Positions 47,301-57,098 of a stretch of DNA of 64,000 nt are shown piece by piece (positions within the stretch are counted from its first letter, which is position 1; every line of letters starts with the position of its first letter). Below the pieces are notes generated by a model. It worked only from the letters and a program-made list of their open reading frames with translations. It made no database searches and was not told where the DNA came from. The DNA lies in contig JAKSIZ010000001.1 of assembly GCA_024398515.1 (NCBI GenBank), positions 62,001 to 126,000 on the forward strand. Direction: 5' to 3'. This DNA is from Bacteroidaceae bacterium (GTDB lineage Bacteria > Bacteroidota > Bacteroidia > Bacteroidales > Bacteroidaceae). Made by a program: the position numbers and the translations under genes.

Positions 47301-50300
47301 ATGAAAAAATTCATTTCAATCACAAAAAAGATCTCATCAGGACAAACGTCCCGTCCCCTCGCGTCGCAACAAATGTTACATCGCGTAGTAGCAATGCTTA
47401 TACTCGCAATGACATTCAGTGGTATGTGGGCAACGAGCTATGTGTTTATCTATAATGGCAACTATCTGGGAATTAACGCCAGTGGAAATATCGAAAATTA
47501 TTCGACCTTCAATGCGGCCTATTGTGTATGGACTTGCTACAATGGTGCGAATGAAGCGGCGCTGAATGCAAATAACCCTTATGCTTTGCGTATTACCTAT
47601 AACGGCAATACCTGGTACATGTATAGTAGTGATCCAACGAATGGAACTGCAGGAGCGACCATTACAACTTCGACCACGGCACAAAACACGTGGCGTTTGA
47701 CAGACAACCGTCTTAATTTTAGGCCTGCTACTTGGACAAATAATCGTTTTGCTTATTATCGTAGTGGTTGGAGAACGAGTAATACAGGACAAGCCAACAA
47801 TAATAATGGCTATCTGTCAAATAATGGTCGTACCGACTATCGTGCCACCGCATACGCTGGCACAAACCACCCTGCAACAGGAGGCATTAAAATTACAGCC
47901 AATCCTACCACCATTGAGGATGTGAATGGAAGGAGTAGTTTGCAGACAACATTTACTAACTACATCCAGCCATACGTAACATTCAATTTCAACGGCGGTA
48001 ATCATAATGTGTATGGCAATGCTGACCATGGCAATACGACTCCTACTCCGCTTTATGATCTTAATGGAAGCACTCACAGCTGGACAATGGAGAATGCAGG
48101 AACGTATGCAACTATAGATGACTATGGTGCTTATGCAGCAGGACTAACCTACAGTTCAGCCTCAACCACTGAACGCGTAGTTACGGTAAAGCTTACAGTA
48201 TCCAATGCCGCATACAATTTCAATCAGGAAGCCACCACAACCGTCACTCTTGCACGAGCAGTCACAAACATCACCTCGCTCAGTCAGATTACCGATCCGA
48301 ATGGCACGTACAAACTTGTAGAAGATGTTGATGCATCCAGTTCAACCATGATTGAGAACTTCAATGGTTACTTCGATGGCAATTTCCATGTTATCTCAAA
48401 CTTGACGCATCCAATCTTCGGAACACTCAATGGAGCAGAGGTGAAGAATGTCATCGTGGACAACGTCAATATCTCTCGTGATGGAGATGCTGGTGCTATT
48501 GCCTGCCAAGCTAATGGGAACAGCAGGATTTATAATTGTGGAGTGCTGTCCACTGGAAGTACATTTGAATTTGACAAGTCTGTTTCAGGGAATACTTCCA
48601 CAATAGAGACAACCGGAAATGGTGTATCTGTGGGCGGCATCGTAGGAGCAATCTTCAATAATACCCGAGTTGCCAACTGCTTTAGCTATGCAGATGTGTC
48701 TGCTACTGGTGGAAACAATCCTCACGCAAGTGGAATTGTGGGATGGGCCGACAATTGGGTTAATAGTAATAACTCTGTGACCAACGGAACGAACTGCTTT
48801 GTTGTCAACTGCATGTTTTATGGAAACCTTACGGGAGGACAGCGGTCTCCAATTGTGTATGTGAATGGATTTAATAATACTTACACCACTTGGAGCTATT
48901 TCCGATATAAGTCTATTCCGAATGTAACTGGGCTTAATCAGAATGGTGCTATGGCCGCACAGGAAGATATGTGGCTCAAACGCTTCAAGTTCTTCCAATC
49001 GGCAGTGACAAACCACCGTGATATGGCTGCTGTGTATATTTTCAACGATGCAAATCGCATCAACGAGATTGCCCAGTGGTACATTGACGAGAGTATTGCT
49101 CCTTGGCCAATACTGCGCAAGGCAGGTCCGCAGAAGAGCATCTTGAATCGCACCATTCCGAACACTGGTAATGCCAATGAGGGTAACTTGATTACCAACG
49201 GAAAGAGACTACTCAGCTCAGAAGATGGAACGACAGTTCTTGATGCCGATGTGACGCAACGTTACAATATGAATGTTGGTAGTAACGGTATGCTCCATGT
49301 CAATTTCGACATCAGCGGCATAGGTGTTGCCAGTGGCGGACAGACCTACAGCGTAGAATTGCCAATTACCGATATGGACTTTGCGCATTACGATTATACC
49401 TGGGGGAAAGTGGTACTGCCGTTTGCGAACGAGTTCGAGGGCTGGACACCTAACTACGAGTATATCTGCACCGGCTGGGAGATAACTTCAGTAACAGGCG
49501 GAACGGTGGGTACGCTCACCGACTACAACTTTGCCGACCGCAACTGTACGGCAAAGGACATCTATAATGCCACCAATAATCCTATCATCTTTGCTCAAGG
49601 CGGCAACTGGATAGTGCCATACGGTGTTACCAGCATCGATGTGAAAGCACATTTCGCAAAAGCATACTATCTGTCGGATCCGAACTATGACTGCTCGGGC
49701 AATGGTGGCAATGCTATCGGAGGCACTCGTCCTACAACATACCATGGTCGCACTGTTTACACTACAGTTCAGAATGCTTGGGGGGCTATGGAAAATAAAA
49801 CACTGCCTCATGACCAAGCGTTAGTACTTGTGGGTAACTACCACTACAATAGCAATCAGTCTGGTAACTATACAAACAAAGGCTGCACCATCATGAGTAT
49901 AGATGAGGACAAAGACCAGCAGCCAGACTTCGGTTGGTATAATTCCGATGGAAACTATCGTGCAAATTGGATGCCTATGCGTTGGGATTTTATTGCACTC
50001 TATGGCTTTAATATGGTTCAGACCAATACAGCTCCTCCTGGCATTGCTATTCCTGTCACAGTAGGATGGCTTGAATTTACGGAAACAACCATTTGCCGTA
50101 CATACGAGTTTGAGTCTAACGATGGTAGTAGGACAAATAACGATGATAATCATAGCCGAAACGCTTGGATTATCAATGGATGTTATTTTCAACAAATGGT
50201 ACGTACCTTTATTGCGGATGCTAACAAACTGAGCTACATGAAGGTGGGTGGAAGCGCCTACATCAAGGAATTCTTTTACGGTAACCACTCTGGTACAAAT

Positions 50301-53264
50301 TATAAGTTCACCCTCCGTCCTGTAATCATTACAGGTGGCGAGATAGCACAGTGTTTCCTTACGGGTATGGGTAATAAAAACGAAATTACTACGACCAACA
50401 ATAATGTTCGCTTCTATTGTGCAGGAGGTAAGATTGACAAATACCTTAGTGTATATAATGGCTATCCTGTGGTTGACGCCACAATGAAGGTGGATCATGC
50501 CAGAATAGGCCGTTTCTTCGGTGGAGGAACGTCGCCTAAGGCTCAGCTCTCTGGCAATATCAACGTTACGATGGACAATTCATACGTAGATTTCTTCTGC
50601 GGAGGTCCTGAGTTTGGAGATATGGGCAATGGCAAGACCGTTACCGTCAGCACTACTGGTTCTATCTTTGGTGAGTACTATGGTGCAGGATTTGGTGGAA
50701 CAGCACTGACACGTATTACAAATGGTGACGGTCAGAAGACACCATTCGGTGTGAGTGGCAGAAGTCGCTTGAATTATAATGCAGGAGAAGGCGGTTTTGA
50801 AGTTTCATACGAGATGGAAGCATTGTTGAACGGTGGTGGCGACGAACTCTACCGCTACTACGACTACCGTGCAGACCTATCTATGGCAACAGTTGGCCCG
50901 ACGACCACTACAGCTGAGAAATGCCTCTTCCTCTCTAACTTCTATGGAGGTGGTTGTCAGGGAAAAGTGAATGGAACCATCAATTCCTCCCTTACCAATT
51001 GTGATGTTGTAGAAAATGCCTTCGGCGGAGGCTATAAGGCTGCTGCGACCACAATCGATGTTTATCCTACCGGTGGCAATACATGGCAGGTATGGGATGG
51101 TACCTATAAGGCTTATTCCGATCCAATCTATCCTACTCCAGAGATATTTACTTGGCAACATGGCAACAATAACAGGGCAGATGATGATGCAAATATTCTT
51201 TACACTACAGCCGACATGACTCAAATGGGTCGTGTTACTGGCAATATCACAATTACTATCAATGGCGGTACTATCGGTAAGAACGTCTATGGTGGCGGTA
51301 ACGAAAGTCCATCAGATAAGCAGACAAACGTTACTATTACCGGAGGTGCACAGATTACAGGCGATGTCTATGGTGGTGCTAATATGGCTAATGTAGGCGA
51401 TGCAACAATTGTTGATATCCTTGCTGGTACTGTCGGCAATGTCTTCGGTGCCAATAATGTGAGTGGTACAAAATCAGGAACAGTGACTGTTAACATCAAT
51501 CAGGCTGCAGAGAAGACTGTCATTATTAATAATAATGTATATGGTGGTGGTAATCTGGCAGACTATACAGGTGATCCTCTCGTAAATATGATGAATGGTA
51601 CGGTAAACGGCTCCGTATTCGGAGGCGGCTTGTCTGCCAAAGTTACGGGCAACACCGATGTAGAAGTCACTGGCGGTAACGTAAATGATGCCGTATATGG
51701 TGGTGGCGCATTAGCCGACGTTACAGGCAATACTACTGTAAACTTGCTCAACGGTACGGTGAACAATGTATATGGTGGTGGACTTGGTCGCGATGCAGTT
51801 GCCGCTGATGCCGAGCATGGCATTGCGGCTGCCGATGCTGTTGAGGCTATTGTCGGAGGAAACACTAACATTACACTCAATGGATCGGTAGTCAAGGGCA
51901 GTATCTTTGGTTGCAATAATGTTAACGGAACTCCTAAGGGACACGCAAAGGTGCTTATCACTACTACAACGGCTAATCCGGATTCTGTATCAAATCCTAA
52001 TGCATATCATGTTACGGCTGTATATGGTGGAGGTAATCAGGCTGCATACATTCCTACCAACACAGATGAATACGCGGAAGTTGTGGTAGAAGGTTGCGAC
52101 AACAGCTTACGATATGTCTATGGTGGTGGTAATGCTGCTTCTACCCCTAAGACGCAAGTAACCATCAATGGTGGTACAATATTCAACGTATTCGGTGGCG
52201 GTAACGGTGCCGGTGCCGGTAACCCTGGTGCAGATGTCGGTTATCTGGATTGGTTGCAAGACGAAGCACACAAATACGGTGAAGGAACAACCAACGTAAA
52301 CATCTATGGCGGTATAATCACTTCCGTATTCGGTGGTAGTAACACGAAGGGTAACATCCGCACAGCATCTAACGTAAACCTCGACGACCATGGTGTTTGT
52401 ACCTTCCAAGTAGGCGATGTATATGGTGCAGGTAATGAAGCCGAGATGTATGGCAACGGTAACCTTATCATAGGATGTATCCCTGGATTGGATGAAATCT
52501 ATGGTGGTGCAAAGAATGCCGACATACATGGCAACGTATCACTCACCATTACCAACGGTGAGTTTGGCAAGGTATTCGGTGGCAACAACCTCGGCGGTAA
52601 CATTGCCGGTAGCATTACTGTTCACATCGAAGAGACTGGTTGTCGCCCTATCAAGATTGGCGAACTCTATGGCGGTGGTAACCTCGCAGCTTACACTGCC
52701 CCTGAAGAAAAGACTATGTATCCGGAGGTCAACATCAAGTCGTTTACAACTATCGGCACAGTATTCGGCGGTGGACTTGGCATGACAGATGCTCAGATTG
52801 AAGCTGCTACTCACGACGATATGGTTGCAGCAGCAAAGAAGCTTGGTAAGACAGATGAGCAAATCGCTGCCCTCAGCGATGCTGACCTCAAAGCTCTGGC
52901 AAAAACATATTTCAAGAGCAGAGGTGTTATCAAGGGCAATCCTCACGTAAACATCGGTTTGGTTGAAGGTAAGTTTGCAAATGGTGGCACGTATGAAACG
53001 ATAGACTTCCCTGCAATCAGCAATAAGTGGGGCAATAAGCTCGGCACTATCGGCGAAGTCTTTGGTGGCGGTAATGCTTCTGATGTCGCTGGCGACACGT
53101 ATGTAAACATTGGTACGCTTGAGACCGTAACCCTGACAACAGGCGAAAACAGAGAACCTCAGCCTATGAAGGGTGTCAACATCTCGGGCAATGTATATGG
53201 TGGCGGAAACGCTGCCCACGTCACAGGCAAGACCCATGTTCAGGTGGGAAGGCCTAAAGATTAA
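47301..53264 (+). CDS. Giant secreted YGGG-repeat (beta-solenoid) surface protein
   Basis: 1987 residues. The N-terminus has a long basic lead before the hydrophobic core (VVAMLILAMTFSGMWA, about 29-44), an extended signal peptide. Residues about 45-200 include a trefoil-like region (IYNGNYLGINASGN). About 330-520 resemble GLUG-type repeats (GVSVGGIVGAIFNNTRVANC). From about 1080 to the end there are some 20 copies of a (V/A/I)(Y/F)GGG or GGA/GGN turn, each followed by a short beta segment such as DVTGNTTVNLLNGTVN; this repeated turn reads as a long beta-solenoid. The protein stops at VQVGRPKD right after a repeat, with no sorting or anchor domain, so it may be truncated. The role is probably surface or matrix. 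Confidence 0.85.
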   Translation: MKKFISITKKISSGQTSRPLASQQMLHRVVAMLILAMTFSGMWATSYVFIYNGNYLGINASGNIENYSTFNAAYCVWTCYNGANEAALNANNPYALRITYNGNTWYMYSSDPTNGTAGATITTSTTAQNTWRLTDNRLNFRPATWTNNRFAYYRSGWRTSNTGQANNNNGYLSNNGRTDYRATAYAGTNHPATGGIKITANPTTIEDVNGRSSLQTTFTNYIQPYVTFNFNGGNHNVYGNADHGNTTPTPLYDLNGSTHSWTMENAGTYATIDDYGAYAAGLTYSSASTTERVVTVKLTVSNAAYNFNQEATTTVTLARAVTNITSLSQITDPNGTYKLVEDVDASSSTMIENFNGYFDGNFHVISNLTHPIFGTLNGAEVKNVIVDNVNISRDGDAGAIACQANGNSRIYNCGVLSTGSTFEFDKSVSGNTSTIETTGNGVSVGGIVGAIFNNTRVANCFSYADVSATGGNNPHASGIVGWADNWVNSNNSVTNGTNCFVVNCMFYGNLTGGQRSPIVYVNGFNNTYTTWSYFRYKSIPNVTGLNQNGAMAAQEDMWLKRFKFFQSAVTNHRDMAAVYIFNDANRINEIAQWYIDESIAPWPILRKAGPQKSILNRTIPNTGNANEGNLITNGKRLLSSEDGTTVLDADVTQRYNMNVGSNGMLHVNFDISGIGVASGGQTYSVELPITDMDFAHYDYTWGKVVLPFANEFEGWTPNYEYICTGWEITSVTGGTVGTLTDYNFADRNCTAKDIYNATNNPIIFAQGGNWIVPYGVTSIDVKAHFAKAYYLSDPNYDCSGNGGNAIGGTRPTTYHGRTVYTTVQNAWGAMENKTLPHDQALVLVGNYHYNSNQSGNYTNKGCTIMSIDEDKDQQPDFGWYNSDGNYRANWMPMRWDFIALYGFNMVQTNTAPPGIAIPVTVGWLEFTETTICRTYEFESNDGSRTNNDDNHSRNAWIINGCYFQQMVRTFIADANKLSYMKVGGSAYIKEFFYGNHSGTNYKFTLRPVIITGGEIAQCFLTGMGNKNEITTTNNNVRFYCAGGKIDKYLSVYNGYPVVDATMKVDHARIGRFFGGGTSPKAQLSGNINVTMDNSYVDFFCGGPEFGDMGNGKTVTVSTTGSIFGEYYGAGFGGTALTRITNGDGQKTPFGVSGRSRLNYNAGEGGFEVSYEMEALLNGGGDELYRYYDYRADLSMATVGPTTTTAEKCLFLSNFYGGGCQGKVNGTINSSLTNCDVVENAFGGGYKAAATTIDVYPTGGNTWQVWDGTYKAYSDPIYPTPEIFTWQHGNNNRADDDANILYTTADMTQMGRVTGNITITINGGTIGKNVYGGGNESPSDKQTNVTITGGAQITGDVYGGANMANVGDATIVDILAGTVGNVFGANNVSGTKSGTVTVNINQAAEKTVIINNNVYGGGNLADYTGDPLVNMMNGTVNGSVFGGGLSAKVTGNTDVEVTGGNVNDAVYGGGALADVTGNTTVNLLNGTVNNVYGGGLGRDAVAADAEHGIAAADAVEAIVGGNTNITLNGSVVKGSIFGCNNVNGTPKGHAKVLITTTTANPDSVSNPNAYHVTAVYGGGNQAAYIPTNTDEYAEVVVEGCDNSLRYVYGGGNAASTPKTQVTINGGTIFNVFGGGNGAGAGNPGADVGYLDWLQDEAHKYGEGTTNVNIYGGIITSVFGGSNTKGNIRTASNVNLDDHGVCTFQVGDVYGAGNEAEMYGNGNLIIGCIPGLDEIYGGAKNADIHGNVSLTITNGEFGKVFGGNNLGGNIAGSITVHIEETGCRPIKIGELYGGGNLAAYTAPEEKTMYPEVNIKSFTTIGTVFGGGLGMTDAQIEAATHDDMVAAAKKLGKTDEQIAALSDADLKALAKTYFKSRGVIKGNPHVNIGLVEGKFANGGTYETIDFPAISNKWGNKLGTIGEVFGGGNASDVAGDTYVNIGTLETVTLTTGENREPQPMKGVNISGNVYGGGNAAHVTGKTHVQVGRPKD

Positions 53265-53344
53265 ACGAAACAAATTTGTGATTTTTTTAACATTTTCTTT
53301 TATTTGTTAGGTGATTCGGGCTGTGAAGTCGGGATTCATTCTGG

Positions 53345-53385
53345 TTCTTGCTATTAGATGCATTTCTGATAGCAAGAATTTTTTT
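53345..53385 (+). terminator. Intrinsic terminator of the giant repeat protein gene
   Basis: TTCTTGCTAT (53345-53354) pairs with ATAGCAAGAA (53369-53378) around a 14-base loop, followed by seven T, 80 bp after the stop. Confidence 0.88.
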
Positions 53386-53574
53386 CGCAAGCATTCACGA
53401 AAATGTCCAATGGTTTAGGTGATTAGTCGTTTAGGGAAACCATACGACCTCATCGGCTTGCCGGTTTCACAACGCACAGCGACTGAAAGAACTTCGACAT
53501 ATATTTTAACACTCTATGCCGAAAAGGCAAAGAAATGTAAATTAGATTAAAACTAAATGAAATTTTCGGCGTTT

Positions 53575-53608
53575 TTGGTGTGAATAATAAACTTTGTTCT
53601 TACTTTTG
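53575..53608 (+). promoter_or_regulatory. Putative promoter of the DegP/HtrA gene
   Basis: TACTTTTG (53601-53608) matches TAnnTTTG and a TTG at 53575-53577 lies 23 bp upstream. The ATG is 45 bp downstream. Confidence 0.55.
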
Positions 53609-53653
53609 CATCAAATTTGATGTAATGGTTAAAAAATTAAAGATATTCGCATT

Positions 53654-55126
53654 ATGAAGACATTAGTAAATTTAGCAATTATCGCTATTCTGGCTGTGAT
53701 GCCAGTTTCATGTTCAGCAAACCAGCCTAAGGATGCTCAGGCAGATCCTCAGAATGCTGCTCCCGTAACGGCTGGGCAGCCTGTTGACTTAACGTATGCT
53801 GCCGACAAGGCTGTGCAGGCTGTGGTTCATATTAAGTTCACACAGAACAGCAAGACGCAGACGGTGACGGTGCAGGATCCATTTGATGACTTCTTCGATC
53901 CGTTTGGTTTCTTTGGTCAGGGCCGTGGAAACGGTGGCAAACGTCAGCAGCAGGTGCAGACTCCTAAGCGCGAAGGCATAGGCAGCGGAGTGATCATTTC
54001 GGCTGACGGATACATCGTGACCAACAACCACGTTGTTGAGGGTGCCGACGAACTGCAGGTGACACTGAACGACAACCGCGAGTTTTCAGCAAAGATTATC
54101 GGTACAGACAAGACTACCGACCTTGCACTGATAAAGATTAGCGGCAAGGATTTCCCTACACTTCCTATTGGAAAGAGTGAAAACATTCGCGTGGGCGAGT
54201 GGGTGCTTGCCGTCGGGAACCCTATGGGACTTAACTCAACCGTGACGGCTGGTATTGTCAGTGCAAAGGCAAGAAGCATTGGTGCAAACAGTGTTGAAAG
54301 CTTTATCCAGACCGACGCAGCCATCAATGCCGGTAACTCGGGCGGTGCACTGGTCAACGTAAAGGGTGAACTCATTGGTATCAATGCAATGCTCGTTTCG
54401 CAGACAGGCAGTTACAGCGGCTATGGCTTTGCAATACCTACGACGATTATGAATAAGGTGGTTGCCGATATTAAGGAATACGGCACAGTACAACGCCCAA
54501 TGCTTGGCATATCTGGTTCGAAGGTTCGCGACTATATTGACCAGGAAAAGGCAAAGGGCAACGAGGTTGACCTCGGTACAAACGATGGCATCTACGTGGC
54601 TGAAGTTGTTGCCGATGGTGCTGCAGAGGATGCAGGCTTGCAGAAAGGCGACGTGATTCTCAGCATCGATGGCAACAAAGTGACCAAGATGGCAGAACTT
54701 CAGGAGTATCTCTTTGCAAAGAAGCCAGGCGACAAGGTTAACGTAAGTTACATGCGCAACGGCAAGAAAAAGGAAGTAACAATGACGCTGAAGAACCCTC
54801 AGGGTAACACAAAGGTTGTCAAAGGCGCAGCCGACCTCGATGTTCTCGGTGCACAGTTCCGCCCTATCACAGATGCCATGAAGCAGGAACTCGGCATAAA
54901 GTACGGACTTGAAGTGACAAAGGTTAGCTCTGGTAAGATGAAAGAGGCTGGCGTTCCACGTGGTTTCATCATCATGAAGGCAAACGACAATGCGATTAAG
55001 TCTATCGACGACCTGCAGGATGCAGTGAAGTCGGCATCGTCGGGCAAGGAACCAGTGCTCTTCATACAGGGTATCTTCCCTACTGGAAAGAAGGCTTACT
55101 TCGCTGTACCATTGCAAGACGAGTAA
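53654..55126 (+). CDS. degP: DegP/HtrA-family periplasmic serine protease
   Basis: Periplasmic protease/chaperone for misfolded envelope proteins, 490 residues. The signal region ends near VMPVSC, so it may be lipidated at Cys 20. The trypsin-like domain carries the triad His 126 (TNNHVVEG), Asp 156 (TTDLALIK) and Ser 229 (NAGNSGGAL). PDZ1 (about 290-375, with DAGLQKGDVILSIDG) and a more divergent PDZ2 (about 395-485) follow. The insert of DPFDDFFDPFGFFGQGRGNGG before the protease core is the family LA loop. Single-gene unit after a strong upstream terminator. Confidence 0.96.
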   Translation: MKTLVNLAIIAILAVMPVSCSANQPKDAQADPQNAAPVTAGQPVDLTYAADKAVQAVVHIKFTQNSKTQTVTVQDPFDDFFDPFGFFGQGRGNGGKRQQQVQTPKREGIGSGVIISADGYIVTNNHVVEGADELQVTLNDNREFSAKIIGTDKTTDLALIKISGKDFPTLPIGKSENIRVGEWVLAVGNPMGLNSTVTAGIVSAKARSIGANSVESFIQTDAAINAGNSGGALVNVKGELIGINAMLVSQTGSYSGYGFAIPTTIMNKVVADIKEYGTVQRPMLGISGSKVRDYIDQEKAKGNEVDLGTNDGIYVAEVVADGAAEDAGLQKGDVILSIDGNKVTKMAELQEYLFAKKPGDKVNVSYMRNGKKKEVTMTLKNPQGNTKVVKGAADLDVLGAQFRPITDAMKQELGIKYGLEVTKVSSGKMKEAGVPRGFIIMKANDNAIKSIDDLQDAVKSASSGKEPVLFIQGIFPTGKKAYFAVPLQDE

Positions 55127-55134
55127 TAATATTT

Positions 55135-55203
55135 GGTCGAAGGTCTAAGGTCGAAGGTCTTTAGGAGACGGAACCTTAGACCTTAGACTTTTGACCTTAG
55201 ACC
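55135..55203. repeat. AAGGTC-type palindromic repeat
   Basis: Tandem GGTCGAAGGTCTAAGG units on the left are mirrored by CCTTAGACCTTAGAC on the right, giving a hairpin about 69 bases long. It lies between the convergent degP and monophosphatase genes and may act as their terminator, though no long T run follows on either strand. Confidence 0.75.
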
Positions 55204-55207
55204 GTAA

Positions 55208-55975
55208 TCAGGCGTTGTGCTTCTTAACGATTGACAGCAACGCGTCAAGGTTTGACTGGGTATTAGCCACGATAAGACCTGTGGAACTAATGAAATCGGG
55301 GGAATTGCCTTCGAGGTTGCAGAGCATCCCTCCTGCTTCTTTCAATATCAACGAAGCAGCGGCATAGTCCCATGGTGAAAGGATATACTCGAAAAACATC
55401 TCGCAACGTCCCATTGCCACATAGCATATTTCTGGAGCTGCAGCACCAAATCGGCGTATATCGTTGCACTGCATAAAGGCATCGACTATTATCTCTGAAC
55501 ATACGCGCGCGTGTTCCTTATGATATACCGAAAGTGCTGTTTGCAGTATTGCATCTTGGAACGGGCGGTTTGAGACATGGATTTGTTTGCCATTCAGAAA
55601 CGCTCCCCTACCCTTGCTGGCAGTGAATAGTTCATTTGTCCGTGGCAGATAAACCACAGCATCGACCATTTCCTCGTGATGTTTCAAACCAACACAAATG
55701 GCACACTGTCCGATGCCACGACTATAGTTTGCCGTGCCGTCTATTGGGTCGATAATCCAAGTGTATTCATGTGTGAGGTCGTGTTTGTCCTCCTCTTCGC
55801 ATAAGAAGCCGCTACCAGGAAGAAGTTTTGCCAGTTCACACTTCAAGAACTCTTGTACTGCCAAGTCAGACGATGTGACGATATTTGCGAAACCATCTTT
55901 CTGCGACACATCAAACGTATCGCTCAGCATCAAGTTTGATGCTGAGCGAACGATATCAATCAATTTTGTTGTCAT
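55208..55975 (-). CDS. suhB: Inositol monophosphatase family protein
   Basis: Mg2+-dependent phosphatase of 255 residues acting on inositol-1-phosphate or related sugar phosphates. Motifs are GSGFLCEEED (metal Glu), WIIDPIDGTANYSRG (two metal Asp) and SPWDYAAASLILKEAGG (third metal Asp). It is the last gene of uxaC-porin-suhB, 14 bp after the porin. Codons about 10-18 contain a 28-bp perfect palindrome (55921-55948). The ATG is preceded on the coding strand by TATAAGGTATAATG, a motif recurring in this window. Confidence 0.92.
   Translation of the reverse strand: MTTKLIDIVRSASNLMLSDTFDVSQKDGFANIVTSSDLAVQEFLKCELAKLLPGSGFLCEEEDKHDLTHEYTWIIDPIDGTANYSRGIGQCAICVGLKHHEEMVDAVVYLPRTNELFTASKGRGAFLNGKQIHVSNRPFQDAILQTALSVYHKEHARVCSEIIVDAFMQCNDIRRFGAAAPEICYVAMGRCEMFFEYILSPWDYAAASLILKEAGGMLCNLEGNSPDFISSTGLIVANTQSNLDALLSIVKKHNA
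55921..55948 (-). other. Perfect palindrome inside the 5' coding region of suhB
   Basis: CGCTCAGCATCAA followed by two bases and TTGATGCTGAGCG. In the mRNA the stem would form about 28 bases after the start codon and could slow or gate translation. It encodes Arg-Ser-Ala-Ser-Asn-Leu-Met-Leu-Ser, an ordinary helix, so the protein sequence does not demand it. Confidence 0.85.
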
Positions 55976-55989
55976 TATACCTTATAATA

Positions 55990-57036
55990 TTAGAACCTCA
56001 ACTGCAACTGGGTTACCCAGCGACGAGTGATGCTGCCTTCGATTGGGTCCTTAAACTGGAACAGCGACGAAATACGGCACTGTTTATGGAACCACCATTG
56101 CAAGCCAGCCGTATAGTTGCGCGTTGCATCAGAAATAAATATGTTCTTGTCGAAGTATTCATAGTCAAGCACTACGTCAAGATTCTGCTTCTTTGGCAAC
56201 TTGAACAGTCTCAACCACGCCTCAGCATATACACTATGCATCGGAGTACCATCGTTCCAACCACGAATATATTCGCTTCGCAAGTAGAGAGGAGCAGTAT
56301 TTGCTTCAACACCGATTGCCCAACGCTGACGTTTATAATCATCACCCGTCTTGAAGCAGCCGTATGGATCATCAGCAATAGCATGTCCTGTGCCGAGATA
56401 TGCCGATGTCGAAACTGTGATATCTTTCGTTGGATTATAGTCGGCACGTAAAATTACATCCTTTTGCGTATTGTTTTCCGGCTGGTTTATGCCCGTTCCA
56501 TTGAATACGCCAGCATAATAAGTCAAGTATTTATGCCCATCGGCAGCAGGAAAGGCACTACCAGAAACCGTAAGACCGAAATCACGACCAACGTAATTGC
56601 CATAAACAGGATCACCGGCAACGCCGACCATGTAACGCATACCATCGTGGAAATAGATGTTACCCATTGCCGTTGGAGAGATAGGGTTCTCAATAGTAAA
56701 CGGAATCTTGTACTGACCGAACTTAACAACGAAAGCATCGTGGAACTTGTACTGTCCCCAATACTCATGCAGGATTTTCTTTGTATCCTGCGATGCAGCA
56801 TCAACCATCAGGAAGAAATCAAGCTTTGGAGTGATACGTGCATTTGCCATGAGGATGATTTTTTCAACCTTGAATCCATTTGTCTTCTCGCCACCATTAT
56901 CTTCAACGGTGTATGTTGACAAACCGTATCCCATAAGATCCAGACGTGCGTTACCTACATCAATGTGAATGTCCTCTTGGCAGAATCCCATCAGCGGGAG
57001 CATTGCCAAAAGTGCGAAAAATCCTAATCTTTTCAT
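55990..57036 (-). CDS. Outer-membrane porin (OprP/OprO-like)
   Basis: A 348-residue beta-barrel protein with signal peptide MKRLGFFALLAMLPLMGFC. Alternating hydrophobic strands cover the whole length. Segments typical of phosphate-selective-porin-like proteins are FFLMVDAASQDTKKILHEY, VVKFGQYKIPFTIENP and ATRNYTAGLQWWF. The C-terminal residue is Phe (LQLRF), as expected for outer-membrane insertion. It lies 62 bp after uxaC and before suhB on the same strand, so it may admit uronates or other small anions. Solute specificity is unknown. Confidence 0.87.
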   Translation of the reverse strand: MKRLGFFALLAMLPLMGFCQEDIHIDVGNARLDLMGYGLSTYTVEDNGGEKTNGFKVEKIILMANARITPKLDFFLMVDAASQDTKKILHEYWGQYKFHDAFVVKFGQYKIPFTIENPISPTAMGNIYFHDGMRYMVGVAGDPVYGNYVGRDFGLTVSGSAFPAADGHKYLTYYAGVFNGTGINQPENNTQKDVILRADYNPTKDITVSTSAYLGTGHAIADDPYGCFKTGDDYKRQRWAIGVEANTAPLYLRSEYIRGWNDGTPMHSVYAEAWLRLFKLPKKQNLDVVLDYEYFDKNIFISDATRNYTAGLQWWFHKQCRISSLFQFKDPIEGSITRRWVTQLQLRF

Positions 57037-57055
57037 CTTTATGCCTTTTTTAATA

Positions 57056-57088
57056 GTCTATATACCCAGTGAGACTGGATATATAGAC
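57056..57088 (-). other. Intercistronic hairpin between uxaC and the porin
   Basis: GTCTATATA(C/T)CCAGT pairs over 15 positions with its mirror around a GAG/CTC loop, one pair being G:U. No T run follows on the minus strand, so it is more likely an mRNA-stability or attenuation-type element than a full terminator. Confidence 0.7.
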
Positions 57089-57098
57089 ACGTTATTTA

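Noticed and set aside
54236..55117. Minus-strand ORF of 293 codons opposite degP
   Set aside because: It is the shadow of the intact DegP protease frame, with a Cys/His-rich translation and no start signals.
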